Source: JBCAXA01 sp038749025
GTDB lineage: Bacteria; Pseudomonadota; Gammaproteobacteria; Steroidobacterales; Woeseiaceae
Assembly: GCA_038749025.1 (NCBI GenBank)
Contig: JBCDIL010000006.1
Location: 1-64,000 of the forward strand
Direction of reading: 5' to 3'
Length of the DNA: 64,000 nt
How positions within the stretch are numbered: the stretch's first letter is position 1; every line of letters begins with the position of its first letter. The translations under genes were made by a program, and so were the position numbers. This document shows, piece after piece, positions 7,673 to 15,609 of this stretch. Below the pieces are notes generated by a model. The model did not search any database, was not told the origin of the DNA, and saw nothing but the letters and a program-made list of their open reading frames with translations.

Positions 7673-8667
7673 GTGTGTTCCGTCGTCGTTAGCGATTGCT
7701 TGGCCTGCTCAGCGCGGCATTCGAGTACCGCCGTATCGATGGCGTGTCGAAAGGCAATCGCATCGGCACTGCCGTGACTCTTGACGACCACCCCATTTAA
7801 TCCAGCAAACACGGCGCCATTATAGTGCCTGGGATCGAGCTGTGCCTTCAGTCGGCGTAAAACGGGGCGCGCGATTAAACCACGAAGTTTGGACCCAAGC
7901 GACGCCTCAAAGGCGCCGCGCAGGTAATCGCCCACCAATGCAGCCGTCCCCTCCATGGCTTTAAGTGCGACATTGCCGGTGAACCCGTCCGTCACTACGA
8001 CATCTGCCACGTCATCGAACAGCCGGCTGCCCTCGACGAAACCGACGTAATGTACCCGCGCATCGCCGCTGAGCAATGCCGCTGCGTCACGGACGATATC
8101 GTTACCTTTCGCCTCTTCTTCGCCAATGTTGAGAAGCGCTACGCGCGGCTTCGCTTGGCCGGTAATAGCGGCGGCGACATCGGAACCAAGCCAGGCGAAT
8201 TGCTGGAGTTGCTCGGCCGAGCAATTGGCGTTAGCACCGAGATCCAACATGAACACGCGGTTAGTACGCGCTGGGATTTCGGCGACGATCGCCGGTCGAT
8301 CGATTTCCGGCCGGGTCTTCAACACAAATTTGGCCGTCGCCATCAATGCGCCGGTGTTGCCAGCGCTAACGCATGCCGACGCCTCGTTAGCGGCAACCAT
8401 GTTGATCGCGATGCGCATCGACGAGTCTTTTTTCTTTCGGACAGCGTCGCCCGGAGCATCGTCCATGGTGACGACCTCGGTCGCGTCGCGCAGGTGCAGC
8501 CGCTCGAACCGTCGCCCGAGTTCGCGTTGCAACGTATCGCTCGGGCCAACAGCAGTTATAGCCAGGTCGACATCACTGGCGAGTGCGGCCTTGCAAGCCG
8601 CCAGGACAACGCCAGGGCCATGGTCACCACCCATCGCGTCAACGCTGATGTGCAGCGGCTGCGTCAT
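7669..8667 (-). CDS. plsX: Phosphate acyltransferase PlsX
   Basis: PlsX (332 aa) converts acyl-ACP to acyl-phosphate, the first step of phospholipid synthesis by the PlsX/PlsY route. The signature ISVDAMGGDHGP is at the N-terminus, with SAGNTGALMATA near residue 100 and ALLNIGEEEAKGN in the middle. It lies between rpmF (43 bases upstream) and fabH (4-base overlap), the classical yceD-rpmF-plsX-fabH order. A peripheral membrane enzyme is expected. No unusual features. Confidence 0.98.
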   Translation of the reverse strand: MTQPLHISVDAMGGDHGPGVVLAACKAALASDVDLAITAVGPSDTLQRELGRRFERLHLRDATEVVTMDDAPGDAVRKKKDSSMRIAINMVAANEASACVSAGNTGALMATAKFVLKTRPEIDRPAIVAEIPARTNRVFMLDLGANANCSAEQLQQFAWLGSDVAAAITGQAKPRVALLNIGEEEAKGNDIVRDAAALLSGDARVHYVGFVEGSRLFDDVADVVVTDGFTGNVALKAMEGTAALVGDYLRGAFEASLGSKLRGLIARPVLRRLKAQLDPRHYNGAVFAGLNGVVVKSHGSADAIAFRHAIDTAVLECRAEQAKQSLTTTEHT

Positions 8668-8710
8668 GGTTACTGTTTTCAGCGGGGGCGGAACGCCCGT
8701 TTAGACCGCT

Positions 8711-8908
8711 CTATTCGTCGTCGGCGTCGAAGTCGTCTTTTTGGACGATGACTTGTTTACCGCGGTAGAAACCATCCGCACTAACATGGTGGCGAAGATG
8801 TGTTTCGCCGGTTGTCGGCTCAACCGACAGCGTCTTGCCCTTTAATTTGTCATGAGCGCGACGCATGCCACGGGTTGACGGCGTACGCCGGTTTTGTTGA
8901 ACAGCCAT
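8711..8908 (-). CDS. rpmF: 50S ribosomal protein L32
   Basis: L32 is 65 aa. The N-terminus MAVQQNRRTPSTRGMRRAHD and the GETHLRHHVSADGFYRGKQV segment are diagnostic. The C-terminus is about eight residues longer than in E. coli and acidic (DDFDADDE). This form lacks the Cys zinc motif of some bacterial L32 proteins. It lies 18 bases after yceD and before plsX, linking ribosome and membrane lipid supply in one transcript. Confidence 0.97.
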   Translation of the reverse strand: MAVQQNRRTPSTRGMRRAHDKLKGKTLSVEPTTGETHLRHHVSADGFYRGKQVIVQKDDFDADDE

Positions 8909-8926
8909 GGATACACTCCACTAAAA

Positions 8927-9493
8927 CTAATTGTCGATGTCTGGTTCATCATGGGGTAGTGCGGATGCTTCGCGCGCCGCACTGCCCTGCATTAAGTCTT
9001 TTAAGCCCGCGAACGGTTGCCGCATGGGCTCCGCCTCGCTGTCGTTCTCGCCGCGCTTGTCAGCGCGACAGTCTTCGTCACGTGTCGGCGCTAACGGCAG
9101 CGCCAACAGCAAGTACTCCTCTATCACGGTACCGAACGTCAACTCGGCATCATGCGGCCAGGCGTCCCACGTCTCGCCAGTATCGTCAGCATCAGCCGCC
9201 AAGACCACATCGATGGGTGCCGTAACGGCGACTTCGATTCGGTCCAAGCTGCGCTGACAAACCGTTTGCCACGTAAACGCCGCGTCCCCTGTGAGACGAC
9301 GAACAACACGCCCGTCACCCAGCGTAAAGTCACTCACCGTCACAGCAACTGCAACCGTTACGCCGCCGCAGTCGGAGCCGTCCTGTTGTTCCGCCACACG
9401 CGGTAACTCGCTAAGAGCCACCGTTGCTTCCAGCCGTCCATCCTGCACCATCAGTGAGGCCAGTGGCGACGAGACGGAAGCTTCCCTGGACAT
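8927..9493 (-). CDS. yceD: YceD (DUF177), possible 23S rRNA accumulation protein
   Basis: A 188-aa DUF177 protein, the conserved upstream partner of rpmF, associated with 23S rRNA processing or accumulation in other bacteria. Recognisable are FTWQTVCQRSLDRIEV (the family cysteine region, here C-Q-R-S rather than C-x-x-C), the acidic centre TFGTVIEEYLLLALPLAP, and the C-terminal NPFA-like PFAGLKDL. Two starts are possible: ATG 9493 and ATG 9451 (residue 15). Neither has a convincing Shine-Dalgarno sequence. A strong promoter candidate lies only a few bases upstream of 9493. Confidence 0.85.
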   Translation of the reverse strand: MSREASVSSPLASLMVQDGRLEATVALSELPRVAEQQDGSDCGGVTVAVAVTVSDFTLGDGRVVRRLTGDAAFTWQTVCQRSLDRIEVAVTAPIDVVLAADADDTGETWDAWPHDAELTFGTVIEEYLLLALPLAPTRDEDCRADKRGENDSEAEPMRQPFAGLKDLMQGSAAREASALPHDEPDIDN

Positions 9494-9502
9494 AGCCGGC
9501 GA

Positions 9503-9531
9503 ATGATAGGAGCATGATCGGCTGGAGTCAA
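9503..9531 (-). promoter_or_regulatory. Sigma-70-type promoter for yceD-rpmF-plsX-fabH
   Basis: On the minus strand TTGACT (9531-9526; 5 of 6) is followed after 17 bases by TATCAT (9508-9503; 5 of 6). Transcription would begin near 9496, three bases before the yceD ATG at 9493, so the mRNA may be nearly leaderless, or translation may begin at 9451. Confidence 0.6.
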
Positions 9532-9546
9532 AAAAGCCGTCGACCC

Positions 9547-10143
9547 ATGCCCCGCGTCATTCTCGCCTCAAGCTCGCCGTACCGGGCTGCCCTACTACGC
9601 CGAATCTGCGGAACGTTCGACACCGAGACACCCGGGGTCGATGAAACGGCACGACCTGGCGAATCCGCTCAGGCTCTGGCTTTGCGCCTTGCACGCGCGA
9701 AAGCGAACGCGATTATGGCAAGCGGTGCCATCGTTATTGGCAGCGATCAAACCGCCGCCTGCGGCTCGCGGATCCTCACCAAACCGGGGTCGGTTGAACG
9801 GCAGATCGAGCAATTACGCGATTGCCGTGGCCAGACTGTCACGTTCTACACCGCTGTCGCCGTGGCGCAAGTCGACGAATCGGGTACCGGAGACATCGAG
9901 ACTCACACCAACATAACGAACGTGCGGTTTCGTGAACTCGACGACGAGGCTATCAAGCGCTACGTGGCGCTCGACCCAGCGATCGATTGCGCGGGCGGCT
10001 TTCGCATCGAGGCAGCGGGTCCAGTTCTGTTCGATGCCGTCACCACAACCGATCCAACGGCTTTGATCGGTCTGCCACTGTGTTGGGTTAGCGACGCACT
10101 GCAGCGGCGCGGGCTGTTCCTACCGACGCCCGCGACTGACTAG
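9547..10143 (+). CDS. Maf-family nucleotide pyrophosphatase (YceF type)
   Basis: A Maf/YceF house-cleaning enzyme of 198 aa that hydrolyses modified nucleoside triphosphates such as 7-methyl-GTP. The N-terminal LASSSPYRAALLRR is the conserved phosphate-binding Maf motif; GSDQTAACGSRILTKPG contains the catalytic Asp region, and CAGGFRIEAAG matches the C-terminal motif. The ATG at 9547 places MPRVILASSSP correctly; an in-frame ATG at 9514 would add 11 residues. The gene is divergent from yceD, as in E. coli yceF, and converges on rluC with four bases between stops. Confidence 0.93.
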   Translation: MPRVILASSSPYRAALLRRICGTFDTETPGVDETARPGESAQALALRLARAKANAIMASGAIVIGSDQTAACGSRILTKPGSVERQIEQLRDCRGQTVTFYTAVAVAQVDESGTGDIETHTNITNVRFRELDDEAIKRYVALDPAIDCAGGFRIEAAGPVLFDAVTTTDPTALIGLPLCWVSDALQRRGLFLPTPATD

Positions 10144-10147
10144 GCCA

Positions 10148-11110
10148 TCACTGCTGGCGCTTGAGCCGTACCAACACCTTGTCGAGATCGCTCGCTAGCG
10201 GGCAGTTGTAGAGTTGCTCATTGCCCGACGTATCCGCGAAGGCGATGGACTGGGCGTGCAAGAACAAACGCTTTAAGCCGTGCTTGGCCAGCGCCATGTT
10301 GGCGGCGCTGTCGCCATAACGTGCGTCGCCGGCAAGCGGGTGCTCAAGTGCAGCCGCATGCACCCGAATCTGGTGCGTTCGACCGCTGACCGGCTCGGCA
10401 CTGAGCACGGTTAGGCCATCGTAGAATGCCTCCGGCGAGAACCGCGTTAGCGACGCTTTGCCAGCCTCACTGACGATCACATGGCGCTCGCCGTTGCGAC
10501 GATGGCGCACCTCAAGCGGTTTATCGGCAGCCACCGATCCGTGCGACCAGTGGCCGATGCAGCCCGCCAAGTAGCGTTTGCTGACATCGCCGGCGCGAAA
10601 AGCCGCGTGCAAGCGGCGCAGAGCGCTGCGCCGTTTCGCAACGACAACGATACCGCTCGTCGCCCGATCGAGTCGGTGCACCAACGACGCCTCAGCGAGG
10701 TCCGGACGCAACTGGCGCAGGGTCTCGATTAAGCCCAATTGAATGCCACTACCGCCATGCACCGCCAGACCGGACGGCTTATCGACGACAACGATCGTCT
10801 TGTCCTCGAAAACGATCCGCTCAGACAGGTCCGCCAATGGCCGTGCGCCCGCTAGAGGGGTCGTCTCCTTGTCGAGCGTGACCGGTGGCAGCCGGACGCG
10901 ATCGCCGGCCTCGAGTCGCTGTTTTGCGGCAGCTCGCCGTCCATTGACACGCACCTCGCCTTTACGCACCAAGCGGTAGACCCGACTGCGCGGTAAGCCG
11001 CGTAACTGTGCCATGACATAGTTATCGAGGCGTTGACCACTGTCGTCGGCAGCGACGGTGACGGTCTGGACTGGCGTCCGCTCGATGGCGGGATTTTTCT
11101 GCTCGGACAA
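10148..11110 (-). CDS. rluC: 23S rRNA pseudouridine synthase RluC
   Basis: RluC makes pseudouridines 955, 2504 and 2580 of 23S rRNA. The 320-aa protein has an N-terminal S4 RNA-binding domain (about 25-75, SRVYRLVRKGEVRVNGRR) and a RluA-type catalytic domain with the HRLDRATSGIVVVAK motif carrying the catalytic aspartate. SGRTHQIRVHAAALEHPLAG is the second conserved block. The only start that preserves the conserved N-terminus is TTG at 11110. It is divergent from rne, the same arrangement as in E. coli and Pseudomonas. Confidence 0.95.
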   Translation of the reverse strand: MSEQKNPAIERTPVQTVTVAADDSGQRLDNYVMAQLRGLPRSRVYRLVRKGEVRVNGRRAAAKQRLEAGDRVRLPPVTLDKETTPLAGARPLADLSERIVFEDKTIVVVDKPSGLAVHGGSGIQLGLIETLRQLRPDLAEASLVHRLDRATSGIVVVAKRRSALRRLHAAFRAGDVSKRYLAGCIGHWSHGSVAADKPLEVRHRRNGERHVIVSEAGKASLTRFSPEAFYDGLTVLSAEPVSGRTHQIRVHAAALEHPLAGDARYGDSAANMALAKHGLKRLFLHAQSIAFADTSGNEQLYNCPLASDLDKVLVRLKRQQ

Positions 11111-11124
11111 CGGCTTTGCCCCAA

Positions 11125-11153
11125 TTGCTACAGCGATATCAGGCTGTTATATT
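11125..11153 (+). promoter_or_regulatory. Promoter for rne
   Basis: TTGCTA (11125-11130), 17 bases, TATATT (11148-11153; 5 of 6). A start near 11160 would give an untranslated leader of about 320 nt, comparable to the 361-nt E. coli rne leader. The -35 element is weak (4 of 6). Confidence 0.5.
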
Positions 11154-11159
11154 ACCGCG

Positions 11160-11480
11160 TCGATAACAACGGCTAAGTCGTTGTATCGCACCACTTAATT
11201 CGGGGCAGCCCAGCATCTCGGGCCGCCATTTTCACCGCCGCTTGCGAGCGGCGCGTTCGCAGCTTTCGAACGGGCGCTGCCGGTACTGAACCGGCCCCAG
11301 CGCACGCTGAGGTTACGATGCTGTTGTATTTGCTCTGTCGGGATTTCTGGCTGGCTCCGGTCCTTGGGCCGGAATACGCCTTGTGGCGTTCTGCCGCCGC
11401 GCGATACGAGCCAGAAACGCTAACCACGTGGCGCTACACCGTTCATACCTGCGACGAGAAGCAACAAAAAGCAGGATTCA
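11160..11480 (+). promoter_or_regulatory. Structured 5' leader of rne
   Basis: The 370 bases between rluC and rne hold no believable gene but are rich in RNA structure. Hairpins: 11236-11253 (7 bp, TGCG loop), 11254-11272 (6 bp), 11279-11295 (6 bp), 11356-11373 (7 bp) and 11376-11389 (5 bp, TTGT loop). A perfect 9-bp long-range pairing TTTCTGGCT (11344-11352) with AGCCAGAAA (11409-11417) encloses the last two, making a branched element 64 bases before the start codon. In E. coli RNase E autoregulates by binding and cutting its structured leader; the same role is inferred here. Confidence 0.65.
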
Positions 11481-14114
11481 ATGAAAAGAATGCTCATCAA
11501 CGCGACTCAGGAAGAAGAGTTGCGCATGGCGCTGGTCGATGGCCAGCGTCTTTACGACCTCAACATCGAGCAACCGTCTCGGCAACGTAAAAAAGCCAAC
11601 ATCTACAAAGGACGAATCACCCGCATCGAGCCGAGTCTCGAAGCGGCTTTCGTCGACTATGGCGCCGAGCGACACGGATTTCTCCCGCTCAAAGAGATTT
11701 CGCCCGAGTATTTCGTTAACGGCGCGAAAACCGATGGCCGAGTCAATATCCGTGAGGTACTGCGCGAAGGCCAGGACATCGTCGTCCAAATCGACAAAGA
11801 GGAGCGCGGCAACAAAGGGGCTGCGCTGACCACGTATGTCAGCCTCGCCGGGCGGTTCATTGTTTTAAAACCGAACAAACCACGTTCCGGTGGCGTATCA
11901 CGACGAATCACTGGCGAAGACCGCGACCTCGCTCGCGACTCGTTGGACGAAGTCGATATCCCTGACGGCATGAGTGTGATCTTGCGCACCGCAGGCATCG
12001 GTCGCGGACCGGAAGAGCTCGAGTGGGACGTCGAGAATCTACTCGGCATCTGGAATGCCATCCTGAAAGTCGTCGTCGAACGATCATCGCCATTCCTGAT
12101 TTACCAGGAACGCGACGCGGTCATTCGTTCACTGCGCGACTACATGTCCAACGAAATCGGCGAAGTGTTAATCGACAACGAGGCGACCTACAAAGAGGCG
12201 CGCGACTTCGTTGAACAGGTGATGCCGCATAACCTGCGCAAGATTAAGCACTATGACGATACCGTTCCGTTGTTCACCCGGTATCAGATCGAAAGCCAAA
12301 TCGAATCTGCCTTCGCTCATTCGGTCACCTTGCCGTCCGGTGGCAGTATCGTCATCGACCACACCGAAGCGCTGATCTCAATCGACATTAACTCGGCGCG
12401 CGCCACGAAAGGCGACGATATCGAAGCCACGGCGTTAAACACGAACCTCGAAGCGGCCGACGAAATTGCACGGCAGCTACGACTTCGCGATCTCGGCGGT
12501 TTGATCGTTATCGATTTCATCGACATGGGGCCGCAGAAAAACCAGCGCGCCGTAGAGAATCGCCTGCGCGAAGCCGTGCGAATCGACCGCGCCCGGGTAC
12601 AAATCGGCAAGATCTCGCGCTTTGGGCTGTTGGAGATGTCCCGCCAACGCTTGCGCCCGTCGCTAGGCGAATCGACAAACGAGGTCTGCCCGCGCTGCAA
12701 CGGCATGGGTAACATTCGCAGCGTCGAATCGCTCGCCCTGGCGATCTTACGGCTGGTAGGCGAAGAAACGCGTAAAGAACGAACCTCTAAGGTCATCGCA
12801 GACCTGCCGACTGACGTTGCGACATACCTACTGAACGAAAAGCGCGAATGGGTTCAATCACTCGAAGACAACAACGATGTGCACATCGTGTTGATCGCAA
12901 ACCCAGACTTAGACACGCCCCATTATTCAATTCGCCGTGTTCGCGACGACCAAACGGAACTGCCGGAGAATACCGGCTCAAGCTACAACCTGTCCGAAAG
13001 CACCGACGACGAATCACTGCCAACCTGGACAGACGGCAAACCACCCGCCGAACAAGCCGCGGTCATTGCCGTAGCACCGACAACGCCGGCACCGATTCCA
13101 CAGCCGGTTGCCGAGCCACAAAAACCCGGCCTTTTTGTTCGCCTCTGGCGCGCCTTGTTCGCGGCCGGTGATGAACAAAAACCGGCGAAGCAACGTAAGC
13201 GTAAAACAACGCGCCGCAGCAAATCAGAATCGTCTTCGACGCGCAGTCGCAGCGGCAATGCAAAACGAACGGCGAAAAGCACCAAGAAGCGCAAGGACAC
13301 TGGCGAGCAACGTAAGTCGACCGAGCAAAAAGCCGATGCTGGTGCAAAACGTAAAAAGCGCACAAAGAAATCGGACTCGGGTAGCGACCGTAAGAAGACG
13401 GAACAAACCGATACGCCAACACAGAAAAAAGCTGAATCGGAAAGTAACAACGAAGGTGGCCGCAAACGACGACGCTCGCGCGGTCGACGCCGTAACCGTA
13501 GCAATGAAACGCCGAATCAAGCGGCGAATGGCTCTGAGAAACGTCCGAGTAAGAGCGCGTCACCGGCGGACGAAAAACGTCCGTCGCCAGCGCGGGCAGA
13601 CTCCGATTCGCCAACTCCGAGTAACGGCGCAGCACAGCCGCGCTCGTCCGGAAACGGTGGCGAACAAGCGAGTAAGTCGGTGAATGCAAAATCCGACGTA
13701 GCACCGCCTAGCGCCGATACAGCACCGGCGAGTAAGGGTCCGGCGACACCGCCATCCGCCAAGCCGGCCGCGGCGCAATCGCCGACGGCGGCGCCTTCAC
13801 AACCGCGAGCCGACCGATCGTCGGCACAGCAACCAGCAGCGCAGAACGCTACGCCAAGTCCGGCTGCAGCGCCACGCGACGTACCGAAACCTGCCGCCCC
13901 ATCAGTCCCTTCGGTGACACCGAAATCCCCTACCCAGTCGCAACAATCGACCGCCACGGCGAGCGCCTCGGGACCGAGTCCGGCAGCGCCACGTGCTAAG
14001 CCCGCCGACAGGCCACCAGCGGCCGACAAACCGCCCGGTAACAAGGACCGCCTGTTGCCGTGGGAGAGCGCGCCTGGCGTCACCGACAAATCGTTCGGTG
14101 GCGACGGCGATTAG
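11481..14114 (+). CDS. rne: Ribonuclease E
   Basis: RNase E (877 aa) is the main endonuclease of mRNA decay and rRNA/tRNA processing and scaffolds the degradosome. The catalytic half has the S1 domain (about 38-125), the DNase I-like subdomain with LISIDINSAR (about 300) and IDFIDM (about 345), which carry the Mg-binding aspartates, and the zinc link CPRCNG near 403. After about 510 the tail is disordered: a first basic block (about 568-607, KQRKRKTTRR), a second arginine block near 655-670 (GRKRRRSRGRRRNRS) that resembles an RNA-binding AR2 segment, then about 170 residues rich in Pro, Ala and Ser. Partner-binding motifs for enolase or PNPase are not recognisable to me. The AGGA-like ribosome site precedes ATG at 11481. 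Confidence 0.97.
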   Translation: MKRMLINATQEEELRMALVDGQRLYDLNIEQPSRQRKKANIYKGRITRIEPSLEAAFVDYGAERHGFLPLKEISPEYFVNGAKTDGRVNIREVLREGQDIVVQIDKEERGNKGAALTTYVSLAGRFIVLKPNKPRSGGVSRRITGEDRDLARDSLDEVDIPDGMSVILRTAGIGRGPEELEWDVENLLGIWNAILKVVVERSSPFLIYQERDAVIRSLRDYMSNEIGEVLIDNEATYKEARDFVEQVMPHNLRKIKHYDDTVPLFTRYQIESQIESAFAHSVTLPSGGSIVIDHTEALISIDINSARATKGDDIEATALNTNLEAADEIARQLRLRDLGGLIVIDFIDMGPQKNQRAVENRLREAVRIDRARVQIGKISRFGLLEMSRQRLRPSLGESTNEVCPRCNGMGNIRSVESLALAILRLVGEETRKERTSKVIADLPTDVATYLLNEKREWVQSLEDNNDVHIVLIANPDLDTPHYSIRRVRDDQTELPENTGSSYNLSESTDDESLPTWTDGKPPAEQAAVIAVAPTTPAPIPQPVAEPQKPGLFVRLWRALFAAGDEQKPAKQRKRKTTRRSKSESSSTRSRSGNAKRTAKSTKKRKDTGEQRKSTEQKADAGAKRKKRTKKSDSGSDRKKTEQTDTPTQKKAESESNNEGGRKRRRSRGRRRNRSNETPNQAANGSEKRPSKSASPADEKRPSPARADSDSPTPSNGAAQPRSSGNGGEQASKSVNAKSDVAPPSADTAPASKGPATPPSAKPAAAQSPTAAPSQPRADRSSAQQPAAQNATPSPAAAPRDVPKPAAPSVPSVTPKSPTQSQQSTATASASGPSPAAPRAKPADRPPAADKPPGNKDRLLPWESAPGVTDKSFGGDGD

Positions 14115-14138
14115 GACGGGCGCGCTGCCGGTAGCACC

Positions 14139-14693
14139 CTAATCCGGCGTCTGGCGCACTAGCGCCGAGCGCAGTGGTTCGGCCGCGTCCTCGATCATGT
14201 CGAGCACGCGGTCGAAGCCGCGGGTGCCGCCGTAATAAGGGTCGGGCACGTCTTGGCCTTTGAGGTTTGGATCGGCCGAGTAATCACTGAGCAACGCTAT
14301 TTTAGCCGTCGCATCGCCCGGCATACGCGCGCGTAGGTTGGCAAGGTTATCGGCATCCATGGCAACGATAAGGTCGAAACGGAAGTAGTCGTCGTCGGCT
14401 ACGCGTCGTGCCCGCAATTTCTTAAGATCGTAGCCGCGCTGTGCTGCTGCAGCCACAGAACGCGGATCGGGTGGGTCGCCGATGTGGTAAGCGTGGGTAC
14501 CGGCGGAATCGATCAGCCACGCATCTGGGTCGGTGACGCGCGCACGAAATACACCTTCCGCTGTCGGCGACCGGCAGATATTGCCCATACAAACGAACAA
14601 CACGGATTTTCTGGAGTCGTTGTTGTTCACCGTCGTGTCGGTTTGCTCAGTGCCCTTAGCACCGAACAATGTGCGTAGCCAAACCATGCCCAT
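14139..14693 (-). CDS. Low-molecular-weight protein-tyrosine phosphatase
   Basis: A cytoplasmic LMW phosphatase of 184 aa. The P-loop VCMGNICRSP (CX5RS) begins at about residue 35 and the general acid is in VPDPYYGG, both intact. The first 28 residues before the domain are an unusual extension (MGMVWLRTLFGAKGTEQ) with no sure function; initiation at the second ATG (14687) is also possible. In Pseudomonas and Xanthomonas a similar gene lies between kdsB and rne, so this is a conserved position. Substrates, often tyrosine kinases of polysaccharide export, are not evident here. Confidence 0.93.
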   Translation of the reverse strand: MGMVWLRTLFGAKGTEQTDTTVNNNDSRKSVLFVCMGNICRSPTAEGVFRARVTDPDAWLIDSAGTHAYHIGDPPDPRSVAAAAQRGYDLKKLRARRVADDDYFRFDLIVAMDADNLANLRARMPGDATAKIALLSDYSADPNLKGQDVPDPYYGGTRGFDRVLDMIEDAAEPLRSALVRQTPD

Positions 14694-14739
14694 AGAGTAG
14701 GCGAACGATGACCGACTGAAAACTCCGACGTATCGTGAG

Positions 14740-15459
14740 CTACTTCAATGCGATTTTGCCGCTACGCGACAGGGTAAGGCGCGGCAAACGTTGCGTATCA
14801 CCGGTTGCCACGCGGAGCGGCTGGCCGCTACGGGACAACTTCGGCACCCGCGGTATTTTTAGAATTTGCTGCCGAGCTTGCTGCAATTTCGCTTTCTCGT
14901 TGCCTCTTAGCTCGCCAGTCGGGTCACTCCTCAGACCTCCCGCATCCAAGACGCTCAACACGTGGTAGCGAATGTAACGGTGGTAATCGTCAGCGTAATC
15001 GGCAAGCCAGCTGTCAAAGACAGCGTCATGCATAAACCGGTCGCCGATCGACACGAGACAACAATGCGACGAGGCCGCCTGTATGAAGGACCGGTGTTCG
15101 TTGAGAATCGCGGCGTACGGATCGACTCGCTTGTCGTACAGGGTTTCGAAAAAATACCGCCGCTCGGCATGGGTCCAATCGCCCTCCCGCATGACCTCAA
15201 ACAAAGCTTTTTTGTGGATTTGGGTAAGCGCTTGCTCGCGGAGCGTAAACAGTTGCTCACCCACACTGCTGCGATCAGCCACCGACTGCATCAGACGTGC
15301 ATGTAACGATTCCCACGCTTGGAACGAGCGCGTGTCCTCGAGCAATCGCTCGGCGGCGATTGCGTGGCTCGCAATACGGGTGCCGCTGCCGACCGCACTC
15401 GTTAAAGCCTCTTCCGAGGCCTCCATGAGCTTGTCTCGGCTAAATACTCGGAACGCCAT
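14740..15459 (-). CDS. Uncharacterised mostly alpha-helical protein, possibly FFLEE-motif family
   Basis: Not firmly recognised. The 239-aa product has no signal peptide or membrane span and looks alpha-helical. The segment HAERRYFFETLYDKRVDPY (about 98-116) resembles the motif that names FFLEE proteins. The C-terminus is basic and carries a short tandem element, PKLSRSGQPL and then PRLTLSRSGKIAL, in the last 35 residues. It lies between yeiH (150 bases upstream) and the tyrosine phosphatase (46 bases downstream). Two tandem perfect inverted repeats sit in the upstream gap, so it may have its own regulated promoter. Function unknown. Confidence 0.6.
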   Translation of the reverse strand: MAFRVFSRDKLMEASEEALTSAVGSGTRIASHAIAAERLLEDTRSFQAWESLHARLMQSVADRSSVGEQLFTLREQALTQIHKKALFEVMREGDWTHAERRYFFETLYDKRVDPYAAILNEHRSFIQAASSHCCLVSIGDRFMHDAVFDSWLADYADDYHRYIRYHVLSVLDAGGLRSDPTGELRGNEKAKLQQARQQILKIPRVPKLSRSGQPLRVATGDTQRLPRLTLSRSGKIALK

Positions 15460-15548
15460 CCCTGTCCCGCCTCTGCTGAATACAGCGCGTGTTGGGCCGC
15501 GGCAGTGCGCGACGCAGCCCGTTGGTTAAAAATGTTGAACCCCATCAT

Positions 15549-15566
15549 GTTGGACTTTTGTCCAAC
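15549..15566. repeat. Perfect inverted repeat, first of a tandem pair
   Basis: GTTGGAC-TTTT-GTCCAAC, 7-bp arms with a four-base loop, in the 150-base gap upstream of the uncharacterised gene at 14740-15459. It could be an operator half of a paired site or an RNA hairpin; no T-run follows on either strand that would make a standard terminator. Confidence 0.7.
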
Positions 15567-15567
15567 T

Positions 15568-15587
15568 GTCTTAGTGTGTACTAAGAC
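15568..15587. repeat. Perfect inverted repeat, second of a tandem pair
   Basis: GTCTTAG-TGTGTA-CTAAGAC, 7-bp arms with a six-base centre, one base from the first repeat. A TTGACG hexamer lies just upstream on the minus strand (15595-15590) and could be a -35 element, which would put both repeats in and downstream of the core promoter. No good -10 element is visible, so the promoter idea is weak. Confidence 0.65.
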
Positions 15588-15609
15588 TACGTCAATTTCA
15601 TGACATATA

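Noticed and set aside
11173..11590. Short open frames in the rluC-rne gap
   Set aside because: No homology-like motifs or ribosome sites; the region is better explained as an RNA leader.
12983..14089. Several long minus-strand frames under the rne tail
   Set aside because: Caused by low-complexity, GC-rich repeats of the RNase E disordered tail; no motif or start context.
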